From: a virus
Virus record (IMG/VR): IMGVR_UViG_3300015261_000017
Span: 1 to 25,514 of that record
Strand: one strand, 5' to 3'
DNA: 25,514 nucleotides
Below the pieces are notes generated by a model. That model was not told the DNA's origin, made no database searches, and was given only the letters and a program-made list of their open reading frames with translations. The position numbers and the translations under genes were made by a program. Below, piece after piece: positions 6,063 to 13,643 of this stretch (its first letter is position 1; each line of letters starts with the position of its first letter).

Positions 6063-9000
6063 TAGATCCCGTCCCCGATTGCAACCAGTGGATTGCCGTT
6101 TGGCAGTCGAACGAAGATGTTCTGGTCATTAACCCTTAGCGAGCCGCCGCCTACCGGCCCCGTCATGGTCAGGCTGCCGTTCTTGTCCAACTTCCACCGC
6201 GGCTGGCCACCGGCACCAATTGCATTGGACTGGATCACGTCGCCGATCATGGCATTCTGGATCCAGCCGGTGCCGATGAGCGCCTGGCTGATGAAGGTCT
6301 GTCCGCCTTGGATGACGAACGGTGAGGTGATGCTGCCGTTGATGACGTTGATCACGGCGAACCGGTCAGCCTGCATCAGGATCTGGGACTGGTAGCTACC
6401 GTCCGGCTGCTGCTCGACGCCCAGTCCCATGCCCGATGCGTAGATCTGCCCACCCGACGCTACCTGCGCTCGGATGGTGTACGTCGCGCTCACCTTTCCA
6501 TTGAGCGTCACGACTGCCTGGGAAACCTGCGAAACGGACGCGGTCGTCTGCTGCAGATCCGAGTTCGTCTGCTGCAAGCTTGCCTGCACAGTGGTGATGT
6601 TCTGGGCCAGTGCGGAATCACCGGTCACGCGAGCGAGCGATTCCTGCTGCACCGTGGCGCTGAGGCCGGACAGGCCGGCGTTGACCTGGTCCACGCGCTT
6701 GGCCTGAGCCAGATCTCCGGAAGCGATCACCGACTGGATGGTAATCGTGCCTGCATAGACGTCCGCATCACCGGCACCCCAATCCGTGTCGCCGGCTGCG
6801 TTCACGTCGAGCTGAACGAACAGGCCGTCGAGCTTCTGCCCCTGCGCGGTTACCTCGCCATCGATGTTGGTGATGTCCAGCTCAATCTGGTCTACACGCC
6901 CGACCAACGCCCCGGCCTCGCTGATCGCCACACCGACGTCCAGCCATTGAGTGCCTGGCGGTTCTTCGTTGCCTGCCGACGTACCCTGCCAAGACCATAT
7001 CTTGCCTCCGTAGATCACTGTCTGGCCCGGATCGTAAGTCGCGTCTGGGTCCCAAACCAACGGCACGATCTGGTCGATGGAATCAATCTTGGTGAGCAGA
7101 TCCTGTCCCAACGCGCTCTCGGTGATGCGGCCGGAGAAGTAAGCGTCGTACTCGGTCTGGTCGGTGCTGGCTTCCCCCATCACGCCAGCCTCGAGCTCCG
7201 ACGGATACCAGGGTCCGACGTTGCCGGACCGGTCGATCAAGCGCCCCCAGAAGAAGAAGCGTGTGCCAGCCGCAAGTCCATTGAGCTGGTGCCTATTCTG
7301 GGGGTACGCGAAGTCGCCCAGCTTGATGGTGCTCTCCGCGCCGAGGTTCGGCGAAGGCCCGTACCAGATCTCGGTGCGCTGGGTATCGGTGGCGCCAGGC
7401 GGGAAGCCCCAAGCCAGCCCGATACCGAAGACTATGCTCGTCGTGGAGAGCGCGGTCAGCGCCGGCGGCGGTTCTGTTTTTCCCTCAATAGTTGTCAGGG
7501 GGCTCATCGCCGGGATGGACACCGCATTGAGCGCGTTTACAGCGCGCACCCGCGCCAGGTACTGGCCAGCGTAGATGCCCGGCACCTCGATGCTGGCCGT
7601 GGCCACTCGGCCTGCGCGCACCCAGTTCAGATCGTCGCGCTTCCATTCAACGTCGTAGGCAATGGCCTTATCTGCCGCGTCCCACGCGATGGTCAGCGTC
7701 GGGGTAGCGATCCCTTGGTCGATCACCACGCGGGAGGAAAGCCGCACATTCGTGGGCGACGGCTGCACGCTCGGAGGAACGATGCTGACGGGCAGCTGTT
7801 CCAGCCGGGTGCCGTCGTCGATCGCAGCGAACTTCCCGGGGACGTGCTTCAAAGCGGTCACGCGGTACGTGATCCCCTCCTCCGCCGTAATAGGGTTTTC
7901 GGCAACGCCTAGAACGCGGAACTGCTGCAGGGCCAGCTCTGCACTCTCAAGCGACCAGATGGACTGCGGGACCGGCACAGCGGACCACGGGACGGTCACG
8001 GTCACGGTGTTGCCACTCACCGACTCGACGGTGCGGGCTTCGGTCCGCCCGCTAGGGAGCGTGGCGCGCAGGGTGTCACCAGGCTCGATCACCTCCGGCA
8101 ACTTGTCCAGAACCAAAGTGTCGGCCCCAGCGGTGCGAATGCGCCCAGCATTGCGCCGGCCGGCACGGTAGGGGTCAGCCACCTGGATGATGTCGCCCGG
8201 CATGCAGTTCAGCGAATCGAGGCCCACCGAGAATTCGACGGTCCCGGTCTCCAGCAACTCGGTATAGAGGATGTGGTTACCGACCCGTTGAGCCTGCGAG
8301 CGGGAGTGGCAGCCAATCGCGGTAACTTCGGTCTGCTGAATGCCGTATCGCTGAACACCCCAGAGGACCTGGATCGGTTCGACCTTCTGCCGGCCAAAGT
8401 CCTCCGGGTCCGTCCACGACACGAGTGCAACGGTGTGCCGGGTCTTCCTCGCACTGCCCGGGTAGCTGAACTTGCCACCGATCACGTTCGCTTGGGTGAA
8501 GGTGAAGACCGGGTCCTGCGGCATATCCGCAGACGCCATGACCTGACCGGCGGCGTAGTAACTGATGCCTCGGAAGATCGAGGCCATGTCCTGGAGAACA
8601 CGGTAGGCATCCGCGCGAGTCTGCATGTACAGGCTGCAGGTGAAGCGCGGCTCCATGCCACCTTGGCCGTCGCTCACCAGCTGATCGCAGTACTGGGCGA
8701 TCTGGTAGAGCTTCCACTTGTTCACCCAGTCCAGCGGCAGACGGTCGCCCAGTCCAAACCGGTCGTTAGTGACGATGTCGAAGAAGCCCCACGCCGGATT
8801 GTTGGTCCACGCCGACTTGAACGTGCCGTCCCACACACCGCTGTAGGTGCGATCGATCGGGTCGTAGTTGCTCGGCACCCGCACGATTCGACCCCAGATC
8901 CGGTACGACCGGGTCGGGATGTTCTGGAACTGGCTTGCATCCACCTCTACGGCGGCCAGCGCGCAGTTGGGGTAGCGGAGCTTGGCGTCGATCACCTCGG

Positions 9001-9691
9001 TCATTGAAAGAACGTTCACGCGGTCAGTGATCAGGCCGCTGTTGGCGTTCGGGGTGAGCCGCCTCACGCGCACCTGCCATTGGCCACCGGCCGGCAGATC
9101 AATACGATGGCTGCGCTGGTACTCTGTGGTGGTCTTGCCGTTGAAGGCGTTGGTCAGCACCGTGCTGTAGGGACCGCCATCCGTGGAGAGGTCAACGGCG
9201 TAGCTGACCACATACCCGTTGGTGTCGCCGTTCTCGCTATTGATCTTCTGCAGACCGGGCACACCGAACCGCAAGCGGACGGCGGAGAGTTCGGATCCAG
9301 TCGCACTGCGCACGACGGGGCTGTCGCTCCGCAGCTCCACGTTGACCGGGATCTCGTTTTCCACTGACGGGAAGCCGGGGATGTGGCTCTGATCCTGAGT
9401 ACCCGCACGGGTTTCGACACGCACGCCCTGGAAGTTAAAGGTGCCGTCGGCATTCTGGATTGGAACCTGGTCCAGGTAGATGGACTGATTTCCGGCCACG
9501 AGGCCGCGGATCTCTCCCTCGCTGATGAGGTCCAGAATGCGTGCGCGCGCGATGGAATGCAGGCTGTCTGGGGTTTCCACGGGCGTGCGTGCATTGCTCC
9601 CGCTCTTGCCGCCGGCGCCCACAAGGTCGCGGCAGACCGGCACGACTGCTAGCTGGGTGCCAGGGTGGCTGTACGCGACAGGCAGATTCAC
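6062..9691 (-). CDS. J: Tip attachment protein J (host specificity, central tail fibre)
   Basis: The product is 1209 aa, close to lambda J (1132 aa). It forms the hub and central fibre of the siphovirus tail tip and contacts the host receptor. The N-terminal third (about 40-480) has the lambda J pattern, with ARILDLISEGEIRGLV near 50 and the phage tail_3-type region ending around CMPGDIIQVADP. Fibronectin type III-like segments lie at about 630-740 and 750-840. The C-terminal 300 residues hold a coiled-coil-like Gln/Thr/Ser repeat and a DUF1983-type tip domain (MQADRFAVIN, about residue 1115). It ends soon after (NPLVAIGDGI) without a long variable receptor domain, so receptor contact may be shared with the two small genes behind it. 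The ATG overlaps the I stop (ATGA). Confidence 0.95.
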   Translation of the reverse strand: MNLPVAYSHPGTQLAVVPVCRDLVGAGGKSGSNARTPVETPDSLHSIARARILDLISEGEIRGLVAGNQSIYLDQVPIQNADGTFNFQGVRVETRAGTQDQSHIPGFPSVENEIPVNVELRSDSPVVRSATGSELSAVRLRFGVPGLQKINSENGDTNGYVVSYAVDLSTDGGPYSTVLTNAFNGKTTTEYQRSHRIDLPAGGQWQVRVRRLTPNANSGLITDRVNVLSMTEVIDAKLRYPNCALAAVEVDASQFQNIPTRSYRIWGRIVRVPSNYDPIDRTYSGVWDGTFKSAWTNNPAWGFFDIVTNDRFGLGDRLPLDWVNKWKLYQIAQYCDQLVSDGQGGMEPRFTCSLYMQTRADAYRVLQDMASIFRGISYYAAGQVMASADMPQDPVFTFTQANVIGGKFSYPGSARKTRHTVALVSWTDPEDFGRQKVEPIQVLWGVQRYGIQQTEVTAIGCHSRSQAQRVGNHILYTELLETGTVEFSVGLDSLNCMPGDIIQVADPYRAGRRNAGRIRTAGADTLVLDKLPEVIEPGDTLRATLPSGRTEARTVESVSGNTVTVTVPWSAVPVPQSIWSLESAELALQQFRVLGVAENPITAEEGITYRVTALKHVPGKFAAIDDGTRLEQLPVSIVPPSVQPSPTNVRLSSRVVIDQGIATPTLTIAWDAADKAIAYDVEWKRDDLNWVRAGRVATASIEVPGIYAGQYLARVRAVNALNAVSIPAMSPLTTIEGKTEPPPALTALSTTSIVFGIGLAWGFPPGATDTQRTEIWYGPSPNLGAESTIKLGDFAYPQNRHQLNGLAAGTRFFFWGRLIDRSGNVGPWYPSELEAGVMGEASTDQTEYDAYFSGRITESALGQDLLTKIDSIDQIVPLVWDPDATYDPGQTVIYGGKIWSWQGTSAGNEEPPGTQWLDVGVAISEAGALVGRVDQIELDITNIDGEVTAQGQKLDGLFVQLDVNAAGDTDWGAGDADVYAGTITIQSVIASGDLAQAKRVDQVNAGLSGLSATVQQESLARVTGDSALAQNITTVQASLQQTNSDLQQTTASVSQVSQAVVTLNGKVSATYTIRAQVASGGQIYASGMGLGVEQQPDGSYQSQILMQADRFAVINVINGSITSPFVIQGGQTFISQALIGTGWIQNAMIGDVIQSNAIGAGGQPRWKLDKNGSLTMTGPVGGGSLRVNDQNIFVRLPNGNPLVAIGDGI

Positions 9692-10272
9692 TGCTGATCC
9701 TCCGCCAGGATGCCGCCGCTGATCACTGCCGAGCCGACCAGCATTCCGAGCTCGTCATGGCCACCGAAGGCGTACGGCACCGGGTTGCCCTGGGCTTGCG
9801 TGTTGACGGTTCCGTTCATGCTGTAGCTCGGCCGGTTCTCCACGCTGTCCTGGGCGCCAAGGCCCTTTGGCTGCGGCGAGAGCATCTGCACAACGCCCCC
9901 CACGACCAGGCTCACGCCGAGCTGGATAGCTGGCTGGAAACCCGTGTAGGCACCCACCACGATCAGGACGATCCCGATGATGGTCTGCAGAACACCGCCG
10001 CGCTTCGAGCCGACCATCACGGGCGCGATCCGGATGTCGTCGTCGCCCGGCGGATCATCGATCTGGTCCTCGCGCAGGTTGGCCTTGCCGAGGAAGACCG
10101 CGAACTCCATGCCCTTGGACTTCGCCTGCTGCATGAACTGCCGGAAGCCGGGGATCATCACGCTTAGGGCAAAAGCCGCTTCGCGAGGGCTATTTACGGC
10201 AAGCTTGAACTCTCGGCCGAAGCGCGCGCCGAGCACCCCGTACAGGCGAACAGTGCGAACGCGCTCAGTCAT
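9688..10272 (-). CDS. I: Tail assembly protein I
   Basis: The product is 194 aa, in the range of the lambda tail I family. The N-terminal half is a small folded domain starting TVRLYGVLGARFGREF, typical of the family. Residues about 105-140 form two hydrophobic stretches (IIGIVLIVVGAYTGF and LGVSLVVGGVVQML) also found in homologues. The C-terminus is Gly-rich (YAFGGHDELGMLVGSAVISGG). It assists assembly of the tail tip around J and is probably not a major part of the virion. It overlaps K by 8 bp and J by 4 bp. Confidence 0.92.
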   Translation of the reverse strand: MTERVRTVRLYGVLGARFGREFKLAVNSPREAAFALSVMIPGFRQFMQQAKSKGMEFAVFLGKANLREDQIDDPPGDDDIRIAPVMVGSKRGGVLQTIIGIVLIVVGAYTGFQPAIQLGVSLVVGGVVQMLSPQPKGLGAQDSVENRPSYSMNGTVNTQAQGNPVPYAFGGHDELGMLVGSAVISGGILAEDQQ

Positions 10273-11026
10273 GGCGCACCTCGCGGTGGCGGACGATGTG
10301 CCGCGTACGCTCCGCCCACATACCGCCGTAGGGCACGACCTCGGACAGACGACCGTGCATGTGGTGAAGCATCTTTCCGTCGCCCAGATAGACCCCGGCG
10401 TGGTTCGGCACCTGCGACCGCACCTGCATCAGGATCAGGTCGCCGCGGCGTGGCTCATCAGGGATCGGGTAGAAGCCCTCGGCATCGAGCCGATCCATGC
10501 TGTAGAGATCTTGGCCCTTGGACCACCAGTCGTCTTCTCGCTCGTACTGGCTGAGCTCGACGCCCAGTTCGCGGGCGTAGAAGTCACGCACCAGGCTGTA
10601 GCAGTCGAGGATGCCGTGGGCGAACTGCCGGCCAACCAGCGGGGCTTCGTAGCCACACGGTGCAATGGTCTGGACGTCGCCGCACACCGGGTCCTCGCCC
10701 ACCACTTGGCCAACGCTGATGACGTGCCAGGGAACTCCGGAGCCCGGGCACAACTGCTCCGGGACTTCGCACATGACACGGTCGGCCTGTGAGGGCGTTG
10801 CAGCGGCGTTTGGATGGCTGTGCACCAAGGCCAATACCGCACCTTCGTCCTCAGCGGCGGCATAGTCCTCGCCAGGCAGGCGGAAATGCTCGCTGGGCGT
10901 GCTGGCGGTGTTACGGCAGGGGATGTAGACCTCGCCGGCAGCAGTGGCCACGATCAGCCCGCAGCATTCGCGCGGATACTCGGCCACGGCGTGAGCCTGG
11001 ATGGCCTGCAGGGTGCTCTGTTGCAT
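10265..11026 (-). CDS. K: Tail tip protein K: JAMM metallopeptidase plus NlpC/P60 hydrolase
   Basis: The product is 253 aa with two enzymatic domains. The first is a JAB/MPN domain with the full JAMM zinc motif: Glu20 (PRECCG), then HSHP with His69 and His71, then Ser79 and Asp82. The second is an NlpC/P60 cysteine peptidase with Cys142 (LDCYSLV) and His209 (NHAGVYLGD). In lambda-type phages K acts in tip assembly, and the NlpC/P60 part probably cuts cell-wall peptides during DNA entry. The start at 11026 (MQQSTLQ) is chosen; the ATG at 11038 adds four residues but abuts the T-run of the hairpin upstream. Neither has a strong ribosome site. Both active sites look complete. Confidence 0.94.
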   Translation of the reverse strand: MQQSTLQAIQAHAVAEYPRECCGLIVATAAGEVYIPCRNTASTPSEHFRLPGEDYAAAEDEGAVLALVHSHPNAAATPSQADRVMCEVPEQLCPGSGVPWHVISVGQVVGEDPVCGDVQTIAPCGYEAPLVGRQFAHGILDCYSLVRDFYARELGVELSQYEREDDWWSKGQDLYSMDRLDAEGFYPIPDEPRRGDLILMQVRSQVPNHAGVYLGDGKMLHHMHGRLSEVVPYGGMWAERTRHIVRHREVRHD

Positions 11027-11039
11027 GGTTCCGCCCATG

Positions 11040-11062
11040 AAAAAGCCCGCTCAAGGCGGGCT
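11040..11062 (-). terminator. Intrinsic terminator-like hairpin between L and K
   Basis: On the minus strand, AGCCCGC (11062-11056), a 5-nt loop and GCGGGCT (11050-11044) form a perfect 7-bp GC-rich stem, followed at once by five T (11044-11040) and then by the K start region. It has the form of a rho-independent terminator, yet lies inside the late operon. It may reduce expression of K, I and J, or be bypassed by an antiterminated polymerase. Confidence 0.65.
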
Positions 11063-11089
11063 GAAAGGGAGTGGTTCTAATATCGCTCG

Positions 11090-11785
11090 TCAGGTGCGGA
11101 GCAAGCCGGCCGCAGGGAAGCCGCCGTATGGAAGTTCGGAGTTCTCGCCGAAGCGCAGCTTGCAGCTCCTGACGCGGCCCCCGCACTGGTCCCGTGACGG
11201 GTCATCGGTAGGGTTGTCGTCGGCATCGGCCACGGCCGGGCCGGTGTACCCGCAGTACGGCCCACGGTAGCCGCCGATGGTCACCCAGCCGCACAGCCCG
11301 GCCACGATCTGCCGGCGCGGAAGCTGCTCGCCGTTGAGATCGATTGCCGTGGTCAGTTCGAACTCAACGACCTCGTAGTCCTCCACCACCTTCCGCTCTA
11401 TGAACCAGACCTCGTCTTGGAAGTGCTCGGCCGGATCTGCAGTCGGGTTGCCCTCGGGGAAGTTGGCCGCGTCGAGGTATTTCACCAGTGTCTGCCGGCG
11501 GATGATCCGCGCACCCACCAGGTCATCAAACATCAGGCAAAGCGCGCCGATGCGGCCATCGATGTTCCCGACCCGGAGCCGAGGACTCGGCGGCTGGTCA
11601 CTGGTGCGCTCGAAGCCGCTCGCCTCGATGGGCCAGGCTCCATACTCCTGGCCCTGCCACCAGATGACGCCAGACTTTAGGTGCTGATGGAAGAACAATT
11701 GGTCGGCGCCGAAGCTGCTGGCGTCGAGCTCATATACGGTGATGCGCCCGCCCGGCTCGAGCTGCTGTGTGTCTGCGGTGATCAT
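11090..11785 (-). CDS. L: Minor tail protein L (iron-sulfur tip protein)
   Basis: The product is 231 aa, like lambda L (232 aa). It belongs to the tail tip complex. The C-terminal region has four cysteines in the family arrangement (Cys165 LCGW, Cys178 PYCGY, Cys201 DQCGG, Cys208 RSCKL), which in lambda L bind a 4Fe-4S cluster. A fifth, Cys83, is in the N-terminal domain. The ATG overlaps the stop of the upstream chaperone gene (ATGA). Between this gene and K sits a terminator-like hairpin. Confidence 0.95.
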   Translation of the reverse strand: MITADTQQLEPGGRITVYELDASSFGADQLFFHQHLKSGVIWWQGQEYGAWPIEASGFERTSDQPPSPRLRVGNIDGRIGALCLMFDDLVGARIIRRQTLVKYLDAANFPEGNPTADPAEHFQDEVWFIERKVVEDYEVVEFELTTAIDLNGEQLPRRQIVAGLCGWVTIGGYRGPYCGYTGPAVADADDNPTDDPSRDQCGGRVRSCKLRFGENSELPYGGFPAAGLLRT

Positions 11786-12243
11786 TCCAGCGGCGCACCA
11801 GCCTCAGCGCCAAGAGGAAGCTCGACCTGCGCGGGCCAGGCGTACCGCTCGGGCTGCGGGAGTATGGCCTTGACCTGTTCCCACGTTTCGATGCCGTCGG
11901 GCGGTGCCACCACCAGCGCTTCGAGCGCCTGGTTGATATCGTCGCGCCACGCGATCATGGCCATGGCCTCGGCCCGATATCGCGGCACGGTGCTGTTGGC
12001 ATAGCTGCAGCAGCTCTCGACTGAGTCATATCGCCGTTCCTGCACGGACGCCGTCATCCATTTCCAGGCCGCCTCGCGGATTGCTGCGTAGTGCTGGGGG
12101 CTGTGCAGCTCGTAGGGAGGCGGAGCCGGGGCGGGCGTGTTGGTGAGCAGCCACTCTTCGGGCCAGTCCCGGTGCCCGCGTGGGATCCACGCCCCGGTCT
12201 CCACACAGAAGATGACGTCGGGGTCACAGGTCTCTCGGTACAT
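11782..12243 (-). CDS. Probable tail fibre assembly chaperone (153 aa)
   Basis: The start at 12243 is two bases after the fibre stop, with GGAG seven bases upstream; a longer frame from 12300 lies inside the fibre gene. The C-terminal half carries a pattern I recognise from small phage fibre-assembly proteins: a Tyr-Asp-Ser turn with cysteines (RYDSVESCCSYANS), then an Ala-rich helix ending AWRDDINQAL, then a Pro-rich tail. The N-terminal part is Pro-rich (TPAPAPPPYE) and variable. Such proteins fold or trimerise the fibre encoded just upstream. Tight spacing to the fibre gene supports a dedicated pair. It overlaps L by 4 bp. Confidence 0.7.
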   Translation of the reverse strand: MYRETCDPDVIFCVETGAWIPRGHRDWPEEWLLTNTPAPAPPPYELHSPQHYAAIREAAWKWMTASVQERRYDSVESCCSYANSTVPRYRAEAMAMIAWRDDINQALEALVVAPPDGIETWEQVKAILPQPERYAWPAQVELPLGAEAGAPLE

Positions 12244-12244
12244 G

Positions 12245-13303
12245 TCAGAACTCCGCGTCAGCTGTGTAGTGGAAGGATGCGCCGTATTGCCCAGAGCCAT
12301 TAACGTAAGTCACCTGGAATCCGTTTTGCCCCACCGCGCCCAAGCTATTGATAGCGACGTTTGTACCGCTAGCCTGCGATACCGCATTCGCCTGGCCGTT
12401 CTCCGATGCATACACCGCCAGTGATGGAGTTGCTCTCTTCATGACGGAGAAGCGCTGTACCCAGGAGTTCGCGGTGTTTCGTGGGTTGACACCCAAGAAC
12501 TCCCCGCAGCGCCCGAACCCGGATCCCGTTCCCGGAAACACCCCGATGTCGTAGCTCTTCTCGTAGTAGCGCATGCAGCGTTGCAGCTCGTCGCTCGCGA
12601 ACGGGTACTCAAAGTCCGTGCGGTCCGGGCCTTCTTCCAGCTGAACACCCACGATCCAATAAGTGGTGGGCGCCAGAAAATCAAAGATGATCTGTAGGCA
12701 GTTGTTGCCACCGATTACCTTTCCTACGATGCCCGGAACAGTGAGCGGGACGGTGTAACGAACCCAGCCGGTGGTAAGTGAGATGTTGCCCCCGCCTACC
12801 AAACTTGTGTTCGCGCTGCCTCCGGAACCGAAGACCTGAGTGCCTCGTGTCCCGAGCGCAGCCCCTGCGGCATTTGCACGCGCCCAGAAAGACAGGATTG
12901 CCGTGCGCCCGCCCAAGGTATGCACGCCCTCAATGGACTGCCGCATGTTGACGCCGCCGCCCAGCGCAGAGATTCCGATAGCCATAGACCACGGGAACAG
13001 GTCCACCTCGCCGAGGGCCATCTGAATTCGGCTTACGGTCGCGCTTACTCCCGCCCCCGTGTTGAAAAGCCATCGGTCAGCGGTGTATATGCCGGCACTT
13101 GCGGGAAGAGCAAACGATATCTGCCGCTGCCAGACGTTCATGGTGCCGTTGATCAGTTTGTTCTTACCGGATCGCGTGGCCAGCTGGCCTTGTAAGTCGT
13201 AGAGCTCAGCAAAATTCTCGTTGACCTTTTCGAATGCCACCACCGCAGGATCGCCAATGTACGCTCCGTTGTTGGTCGTGGTGTCGATTATCTGGCGTGT
13301 CAT
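12245..13303 (-). CDS. Tail fibre / receptor-binding-like protein (352 aa)
   Basis: The N-terminus (about 1-45, MTRQIIDTTTNNGAYIGD onward) resembles virion-attachment segments of fibres. From about residue 47 comes the segment KNKLINGTMNVWQRQ, followed by YTADRW, a pattern common in phage fibre carbohydrate-binding modules. A jelly-roll-like domain follows (about 60-235), closing with VGVQLEEGPDRTDFEYP. The C-terminal 110 residues are Gly, Ser and Asn-rich and probably form the receptor tip. AGGG lies upstream of the ATG. The gene sits between M and L, where lambda has no fibre gene, and is followed by its likely chaperone. It is a probable side fibre or tip fibre that binds cell-surface glycans. 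Confidence 0.75.
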   Translation of the reverse strand: MTRQIIDTTTNNGAYIGDPAVVAFEKVNENFAELYDLQGQLATRSGKNKLINGTMNVWQRQISFALPASAGIYTADRWLFNTGAGVSATVSRIQMALGEVDLFPWSMAIGISALGGGVNMRQSIEGVHTLGGRTAILSFWARANAAGAALGTRGTQVFGSGGSANTSLVGGGNISLTTGWVRYTVPLTVPGIVGKVIGGNNCLQIIFDFLAPTTYWIVGVQLEEGPDRTDFEYPFASDELQRCMRYYEKSYDIGVFPGTGSGFGRCGEFLGVNPRNTANSWVQRFSVMKRATPSLAVYASENGQANAVSQASGTNVAINSLGAVGQNGFQVTYVNGSGQYGASFHYTADAEF

Positions 13304-13313
13304 CGGGGTCCCT

Positions 13314-13643
13314 TTACGGCTGGAAAGTCTGATCGAACGTGGCGGTGACGGTGTGCGTCAGCCCGTTCGGAAGTGGCTCGGTGCGGGTATCGCAGGCATA
13401 CAGGGCCGTGCCCCTTGGGCCAGTCCAGAAGAAGGAACGGCCCACGTGGGCATCGAGGAAGTCGATGATTGCGTCGATGCGAGCCTTGGACCCGGTGAAG
13501 GTGAGCTGGTAGCTGCGGGTGGTGGGGTTGATCCCTTCAGCAGCCCTCTGCGCATATCCGTCGCCGAACTGTGCCTTGCGTACAACGGAGGTGACCGTAG
13601 CCGCTCCGCTACTGGTCGGCTTCCACAAGAAGGTGTCTGTCAT
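13314..13643 (-). CDS. M: Minor tail protein M
   Basis: The product is 109 aa, like lambda M (109 aa). It shows the pattern of the phage minor tail family: an N-terminal FLWKPTSSG, the segment QFGDGYAQR at about 25-33, and FFWTGPRG in the C-terminal half. It is part of the tail tip, connecting the distal tube end to the L/I/J complex. The ATG overlaps the tape-measure stop (ATGA), so it is coupled. The gene following it is the inserted fibre rather than L. Confidence 0.95.
   Translation of the reverse strand: MTDTFLWKPTSSGAATVTSVVRKAQFGDGYAQRAAEGINPTTRSYQLTFTGSKARIDAIIDFLDAHVGRSFFWTGPRGTALYACDTRTEPLPNGLTHTVTATFDQTFQP

Noticed and set aside
6947-7912. Plus-strand frame of 321 codons opposite J
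   Set aside because: It is antisense to a clear J gene, with Arg/His/Pro-rich composition and no motif.
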